From: Pseudomonas sp. AKS31
GTDB taxonomy: Bacteria > Pseudomonadota > Gammaproteobacteria > Pseudomonadales > Pseudomonadaceae
Direction of reading: 5' to 3'
Assembly: GCF_023634765.1 (NCBI RefSeq)
Contig: NZ_JAMLFX010000008.1
Location: forward strand, 245,403-305,785
DNA: 60,383 bases
This document shows, one piece after another, positions 53,299-60,383 of this stretch; position 1 is the stretch's first letter, and each line of letters opens with the position of its first letter. The notes under the pieces are model-generated. The model searched no databases and was not told where the DNA came from. It saw only the letters and a program-made list of their open reading frames with translations. Both the position numbers and the translations under genes were made by a program.

Positions 53299-55527
53299 AT
53301 GAACAAGTGGCCACGCTTCGCGCTCAACGCGCTCGGGCTCGCTCTCTCGCTGACCGGCAGTGCGTACGCGCAACTCGCCGCCGTCGACCCCGGCCCCTAC
53401 ACCTTCGCCACCGGGAAATTCCCGATGTGGTATCAGGACGAAAATCAGCTATCGATGGAACTGTGCCAGTCGCGTGCTGCCAGTTCACGCGTTGCGGCGA
53501 CCACGCCGCCGGCCTACATGTGCATTCTCCTGGCCGAGCCGGGTATCTACGACGACGCCCAGCCGATGATCTTCCCGGACAACTGGCCGCCGGAGGCCTT
53601 CTGGTTTCTGGCCGAAAACACGATCGCCGACAACGCTGCCGGTTATGGCGTGGACGCCTATGTCGCCGGGATCGAAGCGGCGTTCGCCTCGGAAAATCCG
53701 GCCGATGGCGATCAACAAAGCTTTGCGCGGATTCGCATCCGGGTGAACGTGCCCCTTGCCGGCACCTATACGATCACTCACCCCTACGGCGTGGAAACGG
53801 TCAACGTCACCGCGCCCGGTCGGCGCGCGATCAATATCACCCGCGACATCGGCATCGGCGCACCGGGCAATTTCACCGGTGCCGTCGGTGGCGCAATCGG
53901 GCCGTTCCTGCGCAGCGTCAATGGCCCCTACACCGAAGTGAACCCGGACACCGGCGCCACGGAAACCTTCGTCGGCGACCCTAACCTCACCGAAGCAGTA
54001 ACCGGCAGCCCGTTCAACACCAACTTCCTGCGCATCACCGGGCCGGCCGGGACGATCCAGTCGAACGTGTTCAGCCTGTCCGGCAAAGTGCTCGACAGCC
54101 GTCAGCAGACCCAGGTTGAAATCGACCGCGCCACCTATCGCCGCACATCGGCCGGAGTGCGTGCCGAGGTGTTCGCCAAGGCTGACAGCAGCTCGACCCT
54201 GTGCATGCGCGAAACCGTGGCGCTGCTCCCCGGCCCACCACCAACGCCGTGCCAGACCAGTCTGTTGGGTGACAACAACGGTCTGTTCTTCGGTCATCGC
54301 CTGGGTACCGGTGCAGTCCCACCGGTGGTGGTAGTGACCGCCACCAACCCGACCGGCACTACCCGGCCGACGGCGGTATCGGCCAAGCTCACCGACGTGG
54401 TGAAAGTGCAGACGGCGCGCTACAACTGGGCCAACCACAGCCTGCTGATCGAGGCCACTTCGAGCGATGAAGTGGCGATCCCGGACATGGTCGCCCAAGG
54501 TTATGGACGTCTGTCGAAGTCCGGCACCCTGCAACGCATCACAGTCGCCGACCTGACTCAGCCACCGGCCACCGTGACGGTGAAATCCGCCGCTGGCGGT
54601 GGTGACACCGAAGCGGTCGTCGTGGTCGGCACCGCGCCAGACACTGGTGAAAACCAGGCGCCGATCACTAACGCCGACAGCGGCAGCACAAGCTTCGGCG
54701 TGCCAATCACCCTCAGCGTGTTGACCAACGACAGCGATCCTGATGGTGACAATCCGCTGGGCATCACCGCGTTGACTCAACCAGCTGCCGGTCAAGGCAC
54801 CGTCGCCCTCAACGGCACCACATCGGTGGTCTACACCCCGCCAGCGGTAGTCAACGCGCCACTGACCACGACCTTCACCTACAAGGCACAGGACGCCAAA
54901 GGTCTGGCCTCGGCCAACCCGGCGACGGTGACGATCACCGTCGCACCGAATCAGGCACCGACCGCCGTCGCCGACAGCGTCGCCACCCTGGGCGTAGCGA
55001 TCCCGATCAACGTGCTGGCCAACGACACCGATCCGGAAGGCAACGTGCCGCTGGCCGTCGCCAGCCTGACCCAACCCGCCGCTGGACGCGGCACGGTCAG
55101 CAGCAACGGTACGGTGATCACCTACACCCCACCGGCCACCGTGACCACCGCATTCACCACGACCTTCACCTACATCGCCCGGGACAGCTTCGGCGCCCTG
55201 TCGACCCCGGCTACGGTCACCGTGCAAGTGTCGCCACGGCCAGCAGCGGAAACGTTCACCGTCACTGCCTCCACGGTGCAGGCACGCTCCGGCGGACGGT
55301 TCAACTGGGACTTCACCGGCACCTCGTCAGTGACCACCGGCAACACCATCACCGTGCAGGTCACCACCCCGTCCGGGCTGGTCACCCTTGGCACCACCAC
55401 GGTGCCGTTGACCGGACGCTGGCGGCTGACGCTGAACAACACGCTGGTCGTGCCATCGGCCAACCCGACTGCGACGATCCGTTCGTCCCAGGGCACCGTG
55501 CGCACGGTCTCGGTGACCACGCTGTAG
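53299..55527 (+). CDS. Exported protein of the curlin operon, long form with Ig-like repeats
   Basis: 742 residues from ATG 53299, with AGGAGG directly upstream; an ATG at 53260 is less likely. The signal peptide is MNKWPRFALNALGLALSLTG ending YAQ. Residues 25-450 align with the preceding protein (VDPGPYTFATGKFPMWYQD, DIGIGAPGNFTGAVGGAIGP). Two tandem cadherin/VCBS-like domains of about 95 residues follow (NQAPITNADSGSTSFGVPIT and NQAPTAVADSVATLGVAIPI, each with LTQPAAG.GTV), then a beta-rich end domain. This suggests a surface adhesin or matrix protein. It was probably made by duplication of the short form plus added repeats. Confidence 0.78.
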   Translation: MNKWPRFALNALGLALSLTGSAYAQLAAVDPGPYTFATGKFPMWYQDENQLSMELCQSRAASSRVAATTPPAYMCILLAEPGIYDDAQPMIFPDNWPPEAFWFLAENTIADNAAGYGVDAYVAGIEAAFASENPADGDQQSFARIRIRVNVPLAGTYTITHPYGVETVNVTAPGRRAINITRDIGIGAPGNFTGAVGGAIGPFLRSVNGPYTEVNPDTGATETFVGDPNLTEAVTGSPFNTNFLRITGPAGTIQSNVFSLSGKVLDSRQQTQVEIDRATYRRTSAGVRAEVFAKADSSSTLCMRETVALLPGPPPTPCQTSLLGDNNGLFFGHRLGTGAVPPVVVVTATNPTGTTRPTAVSAKLTDVVKVQTARYNWANHSLLIEATSSDEVAIPDMVAQGYGRLSKSGTLQRITVADLTQPPATVTVKSAAGGGDTEAVVVVGTAPDTGENQAPITNADSGSTSFGVPITLSVLTNDSDPDGDNPLGITALTQPAAGQGTVALNGTTSVVYTPPAVVNAPLTTTFTYKAQDAKGLASANPATVTITVAPNQAPTAVADSVATLGVAIPINVLANDTDPEGNVPLAVASLTQPAAGRGTVSSNGTVITYTPPATVTTAFTTTFTYIARDSFGALSTPATVTVQVSPRPAAETFTVTASTVQARSGGRFNWDFTGTSSVTTGNTITVQVTTPSGLVTLGTTTVPLTGRWRLTLNNTLVVPSANPTATIRSSQGTVRTVSVTTL

Positions 55528-55599
55528 GCCTGATCCCCAGACACTTCCGGGTGGCTGGGGCTGACTTCGAACCGGTTAACGCCTGACAGGATGTAAGCC

Positions 55600-56064
55600 A
55601 TGAACACGCCGACCGCCGCCCTGCTTTGCCTGCTTGTGTTGTGCAGCAGTGCAGGCGTGCGCGCCGACGACCTGATGGAAAACGACGACCTGGCCCCGAC
55701 CAGCAGCGACCTCGGCGAACTGCCCCCACCCGTGGGTCAGCAAGCCCTGATCGACCAGCTCGGCCAGGCCAACGTCGCCCTGCTGCAACAGAACGGTCAG
55801 TCGCTGCTCGGGCAGATCGTGCAGTCGGGCAGCAATCAGGAAGCGTACATCCTGCAACAGGGCAGCGACCTGATGGCGCTGATCAACCAGAACGGTTCCG
55901 GCAACGCCGCTTCCATTACCCAAAACGGCAGCCACAACCGCGCGCAGATTTCGCAAAACGGCAACAACAACGACGCCAGCATCGAGCAGGCCGGCGCGGG
56001 GCTGCAAAGCGCCGTGACCCAGTCGGGCAACGGCATGAGCGTTTCGGTCAAGCAATACCGCTAA
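55600..56064 (+). CDS. Curlin-repeat protein, minor or nucleator-like (CsgB-like)
   Basis: 154 residues with a signal peptide (MNTPTAALLCLLVLCSSAGV ending RADD). About four or five curlin repeats of the form Q-G--N-A-I-Q are visible: LGQANVALLQQNGQSLLGQI, GSGNAASITQNGSHNRAQIS, GNNNDASIEQAG. Curlin repeats stack into amyloid fibres outside the cell. The smaller size and place before the larger curlin gene resemble the csgBA order. It is a secreted fibre nucleator by analogy only. Confidence 0.85.
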   Translation: MNTPTAALLCLLVLCSSAGVRADDLMENDDLAPTSSDLGELPPPVGQQALIDQLGQANVALLQQNGQSLLGQIVQSGSNQEAYILQQGSDLMALINQNGSGNAASITQNGSHNRAQISQNGNNNDASIEQAGAGLQSAVTQSGNGMSVSVKQYR

Positions 56065-56091
56065 GCACTGCAAATCATCGGAGAGATCATC

Positions 56092-57543
56092 ATGTTCAAA
56101 CTGACGCCCCTCACCGCCGCCCTCCTGGTCATGATCAGTGCCCAGGCCATGGCCGACGACAGCCTGTCCAACCAAAGCCAGGTCGGTACCGCCAACATCG
56201 CGGATGTGAAACAGACCCAGGCACCGTTCAGCACCGCCACCCAGACCCAACTGGGCCAAGGCAACGACGCCGCCGCCGTGCAAGACCACGCCAGCAGCGT
56301 GATCACCCAGGACGCGGTCGGCGACTACAACGCCGGTTACGCCGAACAACTTTACGAAGACAACGCCACCATCACCCAGCAACAGACCGGCGCCTTCAAC
56401 ACTGCCCACGCCAGCCAGTCCCTCGGTTTCGGCTCACCCAACAATGCGCTGCAACAACAGCAAGGCACCGGCAACTTCTCGTTCGTCTACCAGGACTCGC
56501 AGAACGGCAGCGAAGGCAAAACCTTCCAGTTCGGTGACAGCAACGAAGCCAACATCGAGCAACTTTATGAAGGCAGCGGCAACAGTTCAGTCATTACTCA
56601 ATATGGCACTGCCAACTACGGCACCGCCGAACAAGTGCTGCACAACGGCGGCCAGATCGGCATCAACCAGGCCGGCGAAGGCAACTACGCCTACGGCGAC
56701 CAGCGCAACGGCACGGGTGGCAACATCACGATCAACCAGTTCGGCAACCTCAACGGCACGGAAATCTGGCAAGACGCGCAACTGGCCAGCCAAGCCACCG
56801 TCAACCAGTACGGCGACAGCAACGAAACCGTGGTCGACCAAAGCTTCGGCGAAAACAACACCGCCGCCGTCACCCAGGTCGGGAATACAAACGCCATCTA
56901 CGCCGACCAATTCGAATCGGTCAACTCGACACTGGCGCTGTATCAGGTCGGTAACGGCAACGTGCACTTCACCTATCAGAACGGCGACAGCCATGTACTC
57001 AGCGCCACCTCCGTCGGCAACGACAACAAGGTCTACGCCAGCAACTGGAAAGGCCCGCAGTCAGGTGGGCAGTTCGGCAGCAACCAACGTGCGACCGTCA
57101 CCCAGGCTGGCAGTGGCAACATCGCCAACTTCACTCAGGATGGCGTCGGGCATGTGATGACCACGCATCAGACCGGGACTGGCAACAAGACCACGGTCAG
57201 TCAGGCGGAGTCGTATAACGAGCTGTATTTTGATCAGAATGGTAGCGACAACATTCTGATTTCGGATCAACGCGGGACGGGCAACCTGGTGCAAGGTTCT
57301 TCGAATGGCACGGGGAACAGTGCTGATTTCGATCAGTCGGGGACTGGCAACCAGGCGTATACCGCGCAGTTGTATGGCAGCGACAACATGATCACGGTGA
57401 AGCAGGCGGACACGATGAACGTGGCATATGTGACCCAGGGCGGCACGGGGAACATTGCCAATGTAGATCAGAGTGGCGTGACGCAGACGGCGAACATTCA
57501 GCAGTTTGGGTCGGCTAACCAGGCGACGGTTTTGCAGCAGTAG
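56092..57543 (+). CDS. Large curlin-repeat protein (CsgA-like fibre subunit)
   Basis: 483 residues. The signal peptide is MFKLTPLTAALLVMISAQAM ending ADD. About 18-20 repeats with the curlin pattern follow, for example GSGNIANFTQDGVGHVMTTH, GTGNKTTVSQAESYNELYFD and GTGNIANVDQSGVTQTANIQ. It is far longer than E. coli CsgA (about 150 residues). It is rich in N, Q, G, T and D and nearly free of cysteine. It probably forms an extracellular amyloid. No csgG, csgE or csgF genes are beside it, so export depends on genes elsewhere or another route. Confidence 0.87.
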   Translation: MFKLTPLTAALLVMISAQAMADDSLSNQSQVGTANIADVKQTQAPFSTATQTQLGQGNDAAAVQDHASSVITQDAVGDYNAGYAEQLYEDNATITQQQTGAFNTAHASQSLGFGSPNNALQQQQGTGNFSFVYQDSQNGSEGKTFQFGDSNEANIEQLYEGSGNSSVITQYGTANYGTAEQVLHNGGQIGINQAGEGNYAYGDQRNGTGGNITINQFGNLNGTEIWQDAQLASQATVNQYGDSNETVVDQSFGENNTAAVTQVGNTNAIYADQFESVNSTLALYQVGNGNVHFTYQNGDSHVLSATSVGNDNKVYASNWKGPQSGGQFGSNQRATVTQAGSGNIANFTQDGVGHVMTTHQTGTGNKTTVSQAESYNELYFDQNGSDNILISDQRGTGNLVQGSSNGTGNSADFDQSGTGNQAYTAQLYGSDNMITVKQADTMNVAYVTQGGTGNIANVDQSGVTQTANIQQFGSANQATVLQQ

Positions 57544-57561
57544 GGGTTGGGTGTTGATGAG

Positions 57562-57598
57562 CCGCGATTCTCTGGTGAGGGGGGTCGCGGTTTTTTTT
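57562..57598 (+). terminator. Rho-independent terminator of the curlin operon
   Basis: CCGCGA and TCGCGG form a six-pair stem with a 17-base loop, followed directly by eight T. It begins 19 bases after the large curlin stop and marks the end of the unit. Confidence 0.8.
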
Positions 57599-57605
57599 GG
57601 CCCTA

Positions 57606-57680
57606 TGTAGGAGTTGCCAAAGGCTGCGATCTTTTGATTTTGCTATTGAAGATCAAAAGATCGCAGCCTTCGGCAGCTCA
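57606..57680. repeat. Pseudomonas intergenic palindrome, family 1
   Basis: TGTAGGAGTTGCCAAAGGCT with right arm CTGCGATCTT.../...GCAGCCTTCGGCAGCTCA. The left arm carries two substitutions. It lies between converging genes. Confidence 0.88.
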
Positions 57681-57687
57681 CAGTCGA

Positions 57688-58164
57688 TCAATCTGGCATT
57701 GAACGAATAATGTCGGCCAGATCATCCTTGGTTAATTCATTGGCCTTAATGGCGGCAGCGATATCTTTTTTGGAAAGCGGAAAACGCTTGAAAATTTCTT
57801 TCAAAGTATCAGCATCCACATTTGCCAGCCAGAGTGGATCAATGAAAGAACCACCATACTCAGGCTTCATGGGCACTTCTTCGTGAACAATCGCGCCTTT
57901 ATGATTCAGATACACCACATAACGATCGTGACCTTCAGGAAAGCTTTTATCGTGGTAGAGCGTAGTGCCCAGAGGCAGGACATAGAAATTATCGTCGCCA
58001 TTTGGTCCTCCGATCAGCAACGGCTCTTTGGTTTTGATCATTTTCATATCGTGTCGATTTGAATGACCGCCAAATACGATTGAAGCCAACAACACCCCAT
58101 TCACAGATAGAACTGCCGCCAGCCACAGACTGACTCGCCTGTTTGTAAACAATTTTCCTATCAT
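57688..58164 (-). CDS. Membrane-anchored hypothetical protein
   Basis: 158 residues from ATG 58164 (GAGGCAAAGA upstream). An N-terminal membrane helix (VSLWLAAVLSVNGVLLASIV) is followed by a periplasmic part with LLIGGPNGDDNFYVLPLGTT and YVVYLNHKGAIVHEEV, and a helical end (SKKDIAAAIKANELTKDDLA). Family not recognised. Composition is AT-richer than the curlin operon. A longer start at 58212 has no ribosome site. Confidence 0.65.
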   Translation of the reverse strand: MIGKLFTNRRVSLWLAAVLSVNGVLLASIVFGGHSNRHDMKMIKTKEPLLIGGPNGDDNFYVLPLGTTLYHDKSFPEGHDRYVVYLNHKGAIVHEEVPMKPEYGGSFIDPLWLANVDADTLKEIFKRFPLSKKDIAAAIKANELTKDDLADIIRSMPD

Positions 58165-58260
58165 TCTTTGCCTCGGTATCCCTTCGAGTGTCACTGGTAA
58201 ATCAATGCACATGTAACTCTTGCAGTGTATCGGCGACTGCCTTGATCCGTGTGAGATTGA

Positions 58261-58530
58261 TCAACCTGTAGGCTTCAAATCTTTTTCGCGCAACGCCTCT
58301 TGAGCCTCATGTTTGATTCGCCGTTCCTCCATCAATGCCTCGATCTCTGCCATGACCTGCTCATGCGGAATGTTCGGACGCGGATCATCGAGTGACTTCT
58401 GGACTTCGGCACGGAACCAGCGGTCGTAGCTGGCGGCTTGTTCTTCGCTTTCGAACTCTGGGACGGTTGTGGAAAACAGGGGATCCGTGGTGCCTCCGGA
58501 CTGAGGGTAAAAACGCGGTTTCTGTTCTTG
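58261..58530 (-). pseudogene. Relic of a small antitoxin-like gene, cut by a repeat
   Basis: The frame encodes EEQAASYDRWFRAEVQKSLD, then DPRPNIPHEQVMAEIEALME and a basic end. This resembles the C-terminal part of small plasmid-stabilisation-type antitoxins (WFR--VQ--LDDPRP-IPH--VM). Upstream of 58530 the frame runs into a family 3 repeat, so the natural N terminus and start are gone. No toxin gene lies next to it. Assignment from motif memory; moderate certainty. Confidence 0.45.
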
Positions 58531-58642
58531 ATCGTTCCAACGCTCTGTGTGGGAATGCCTCTCGGGACGCTCCGCGTTCCAACTCGCGAATTTGACGCAG
58601 AGCGTCAAGGGCTGCATTCCTTTGCTGCGCGTGGGAACGATC
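58530..58642. repeat. Intergenic inverted repeat, family 3
   Basis: GATCGTTCCAACGCTCTGTG at the left pairs with GCTGCGCGTGGGAACGATC at the right; inside is a second pair (GACGCTCCGCGTT, GACGCAGAGCGTC). Such CGTTCCCACGC elements are common between genes in fluorescent pseudomonads. Here it interrupts the antitoxin-like relic. Confidence 0.75.
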
Positions 58643-58644
58643 AA

Positions 58645-59016
58645 TCAGCCATCCTTCAACTCGACGTGATCAAGGGCTTGATTCACCGCCAGTTCGCCCA
58701 GCATGACGACTTGTGCGATACCCAGTGCTGTCTTGCGGTGTGAAGTTTCCAACGAGGCGGCGAAGTTGATGAGCATTTCGCTGGCCGAGCCGAGGGTTTC
58801 GCTGGCGTTGGCCAGCAGGGATTCGGTGTTGTACCTGGGGTTGGCGAGGTACATGGGTTCCGGCTCGTTGGTGCTGGACATGATGTGGGCGGTGGGGTTG
58901 AGGTAGAAATCGAGGGCACGGTCGGCGGCTTCGTGGAGTTTCTTGCTGTCGACTGAGGCGTAGGGGGATGTGGTGTTGGTGTCTGGTTCTGGGGGGTTGG
59001 GTGTTGGTTTTTTCAT
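58645..59016 (-). CDS. DUF6124-like small protein
   Basis: 123 residues starting MKKPTPNPPEPDTNTTSPYA, with DSKKLHEAADRALDFYLNP near 24 and a helical second half (ASETLGSASEMLINFAASLE, GIAQVVMLGELAVNQALDHV). The start PTPNPPE--- SPY...D-KKLHEAADRALD-YL is the hallmark of a small family widespread in Pseudomonas (DUF6124). Function unknown. ATG 59016 has GAGAGAATC upstream. Confidence 0.8.
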   Translation of the reverse strand: MKKPTPNPPEPDTNTTSPYASVDSKKLHEAADRALDFYLNPTAHIMSSTNEPEPMYLANPRYNTESLLANASETLGSASEMLINFAASLETSHRKTALGIAQVVMLGELAVNQALDHVELKDG

Positions 59017-59604
59017 GGTGATTCTCTCTCATTGATAGTTGCAGCTAGCCCATTCGACTTCCAGGAAAAATGGGTGGCAGCTGTACGCAGGCTGGAAATC
59101 CGGGAGAGAGCAACCCGGCAGACACGAATGTCTCCCGCGCACAACCGCCATAACAGAGTGCACACAATGAAAGTGCGCAAGCATACGTTATGAAAGGCGT
59201 ATCTGCTCTCTCGTGTCTTCGGGTTTCCATGCCCGGTCGCTGAATTGGCAGCGACGAACACAGGCTAGAGACCGGACGTCTGACGGACAACCTGAAAACA
59301 TTGTGGGAAGGTTCCGCTGATTCAGACACTTCTTTAAACACACTTCAGATCGCAGCCCTCACCCTAGCCCTCTCCCGGAGGGAGAGGGAACTGACCGAGG
59401 AGGTTGAGAGAGATACGCCGACGTGCGCTACCGAGTTGAATTCAAGTCTCGAAAAACGCCAAAACCGGCCGCCTCTCCGTTCTCAAACCACCAGGCTTTC
59501 TATCAGGCGACGAACGAGCCCCCAAACGTTTTGCGAACACGTTGGACGCTCACGCGAAACAGGTACTGATTATGCCGACGCGTGCTGGAAAATCTGCTTT
59601 CCAG
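59017..59604. other. Gene-free repeat-bearing stretch
   Basis: 588 bases with only short unlikely frames. It holds one copy of a direct duplication (59285-59360) and a CCCTAGCCCTCTCCCGGAGG-type intergenic repeat near 59361-59392. It may contain the promoter of the DUF6124-like gene, but no clear one was seen. Confidence 0.6.
59285..59360. repeat. Direct duplication, left copy
   Basis: GACAACCTGAAAACATTGTG through TTTAAACACACTTCAGATCG to GCAGCCCTCAC. It matches the segment at 60246-60321 with few changes and in the same direction. Read on the + strand, both copies encode a similar peptide (DNLKTLWEGSADS). Confidence 0.85.
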
Positions 59605-60078
59605 CTAGATGGTAAAGCTGTCTCGGCCCGTGATATCGAACTCACCGTCGCTGATCAGAACACCGGGATGTACAGCATCTTTTGACTGGAAGTGAAACTT
59701 GCCTTTGTAGATATTCTTCTCGCGATCAAAGGTTATATCGAACGAGCCTTCATCGGCGTTGAAGATCCGGGTTGAGGATGTCCCGCCTACCCTCTTCATT
59801 GTGGAATAGGCTGCGGCCACGTGCCCGTTAACGATATCACTGCGACCGTTTTCTATCTCGGCACTGAATACAACCTCAATGACGTTGACCATAGTTTTAC
59901 CTTGGGAATCCTGCGTTTCCTGAGCAGCGGCCAACGTCAGATACATCCGCCGCATAGGAACGTGATAGTCATAGGCGAAATTCAAACCATCCGACACGAA
60001 TGCCACACCATTGATATTCGCGCGCAGGGAACCTGAGGAAGGGCTTTCTTCGCTCGGAAAAACAAATTCAGTCACCAT
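59605..60078 (-). CDS. Hypothetical beta-rich protein
   Basis: 157 residues from ATG 60078, chosen because AAGGAG lies six bases upstream; ATG 60099 and earlier starts are less likely. No signal peptide. It is probably mostly beta-strand (GKFHFQSKDAVHPGVLISDG, EFDITGRDSFTI). Family not recognised. It lies between the two copies of a direct duplication and downstream of a 34-base palindrome at 60153. Confidence 0.65.
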   Translation of the reverse strand: MVTEFVFPSEESPSSGSLRANINGVAFVSDGLNFAYDYHVPMRRMYLTLAAAQETQDSQGKTMVNVIEVVFSAEIENGRSDIVNGHVAAAYSTMKRVGGTSSTRIFNADEGSFDITFDREKNIYKGKFHFQSKDAVHPGVLISDGEFDITGRDSFTI

Positions 60079-60152
60079 GTCCATCTCCTTGATCGTCATG
60101 TCCTGTGACCAGATAACGAATCTGGCTGGATCAAGGTAGGCACGGCTTTTTA

Positions 60153-60186
60153 CGCTGTCTACTGTCAACCTTGACAGTAGACAGCG
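60153..60186. promoter_or_regulatory. Perfect palindrome upstream of the 59605-60078 gene
   Basis: CGCTGTCTACTGTCAA, two bases CC, TTGACAGTAGACAGCG: 16-base perfect arms. It lies 75-108 bases upstream of the gene start. It could be an operator for a dimeric regulator, or a hairpin. Which one cannot be told from sequence. Confidence 0.5.
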
Positions 60187-60245
60187 CGGAAAATCTGTTG
60201 ATGAGTCTGAGGATGTTGTCCTGCGATGCGGAAAGTTGCCTACAG

Positions 60246-60321
60246 ACAACCTGAAAACCTTGTGGGAAGGCTCCGCCGATTCAGGCGCTTCTTTAAACGA
60301 ACTTCAGATCGCTGCCCTCAC
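60246..60321. repeat. Direct duplication, right copy
   Basis: GACAACCTGAAAACCTTGTG through CTTTAAACGAACTTCAGATC to GCTGCCCTCAC; counterpart of 59285-59360. Beyond it the two copies diverge. Confidence 0.85.
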
Positions 60322-60327
60322 TGTAGA

Positions 60328-60383
60328 GACCGGCACATCCTTTACAAATTAGACCGGGGACATCGTTTACACCTTTACAGGCT
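60328..60383. other. Possible insertion-sequence edge at the window end
   Basis: AGACCGGCACATCCTTTACA and AGACCGGGGACATCGTTTAC are two similar tandem units. GACCGGGGACATCGTTTACA recalls terminal repeats of IS481-like elements in Pseudomonas. No transposase is visible, because the window ends here. Confidence 0.3.

Noticed and set aside
58438..58743. 101-codon + strand frame across the family 3 repeat
   Set aside because: Runs through the repeat and antisense to two better-supported genes.
59301..59615. 104-codon + strand frame starting in the left duplication copy
   Set aside because: Covers an intergenic repeat, no ribosome site, and the peptide loses similarity to the right copy after about 25 codons.

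Overview
The window looks like a chromosomal segment of a fluorescens-group Pseudomonas. The basis is the GC-rich coding with Pseudomonas-like codon use, dispersed palindromes of two types common in that group (GTAGGAGCTGCCG... and GGCCTCATCGCTGGC...), a DUF6124-type small protein, and an Hcp/VgrG/Rhs type VI secretion island. No RNA genes, phage genes, CRISPR arrays or complete insertion sequences were seen.

Layout. (1) 1-11100 is an orphan T6SS effector island on the + strand: hcp, vgrG, a DUF4123 adaptor, and a 1561-residue Rhs effector with an AT-richer C-terminal toxin and its overlapping immunity gene. It is followed by four further small immunity-like genes. Each is separated from the next by copies of a ~55 bp palindrome, and most start by overlapping a short relic that looks like a lost toxin tail. 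(2) 11165-20036 is mixed: a Sel1-repeat protein, a VanW protein, a glycosyltransferase, small hypotheticals, and an AttEFGH-like ABC exporter operon. (3) 20055-21752 is a membrane-anchored sulfatase/phosphoethanolamine-transferase-like enzyme. (4) 22142-40900 is a Wzx/Wzy-type exopolysaccharide operon. It covers nucleotide-sugar synthesis, initiating transferase, a kinase-like CpsD lacking the Walker lysine, OPX and PCP proteins, glycosyltransferases, polymerase, flippase, two deacetylases, three GNAT-type acyltransferases and a secreted glycosidase-like protein. Many genes overlap by 4 bp. (5) 41054-42758 holds a methyltransferase, an eroded HigBA toxin-antitoxin relic and a small secreted protein.

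(6) 42874-51494 (- strand) has two paralogous sensor kinases, an NtrC-type response regulator, an SCO-cytochrome c fusion and a large multicopper oxidase behind a good sigma-54 promoter. This resembles the MnxS1/MnxS2/MnxR plus multicopper oxidase systems described for Mn(II) oxidation in Pseudomonas putida. (7) 51917-57543 (+ strand) reads divergently: two related secreted proteins and two curlin-repeat proteins, ended by a terminator, with no CsgG/E/F secretion genes beside them. A CCCC-N6/7-GGGG palindrome lies upstream of both the oxidase promoter and this curlin operon, suggesting shared control. (8) 57688-60383 is a repeat-rich region with small hypotheticals, an antitoxin relic, a direct duplication of ~80 bp, and a possible insertion-sequence edge at the window end.

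The strongest candidates for something undescribed are the immunity-cassette array with its palindromes (8581-11100) and the pairing of a Mn-oxidase-like regulon with a secreted curlin operon (42874-57598). Family assignments are from reading motifs and order, without database searches.
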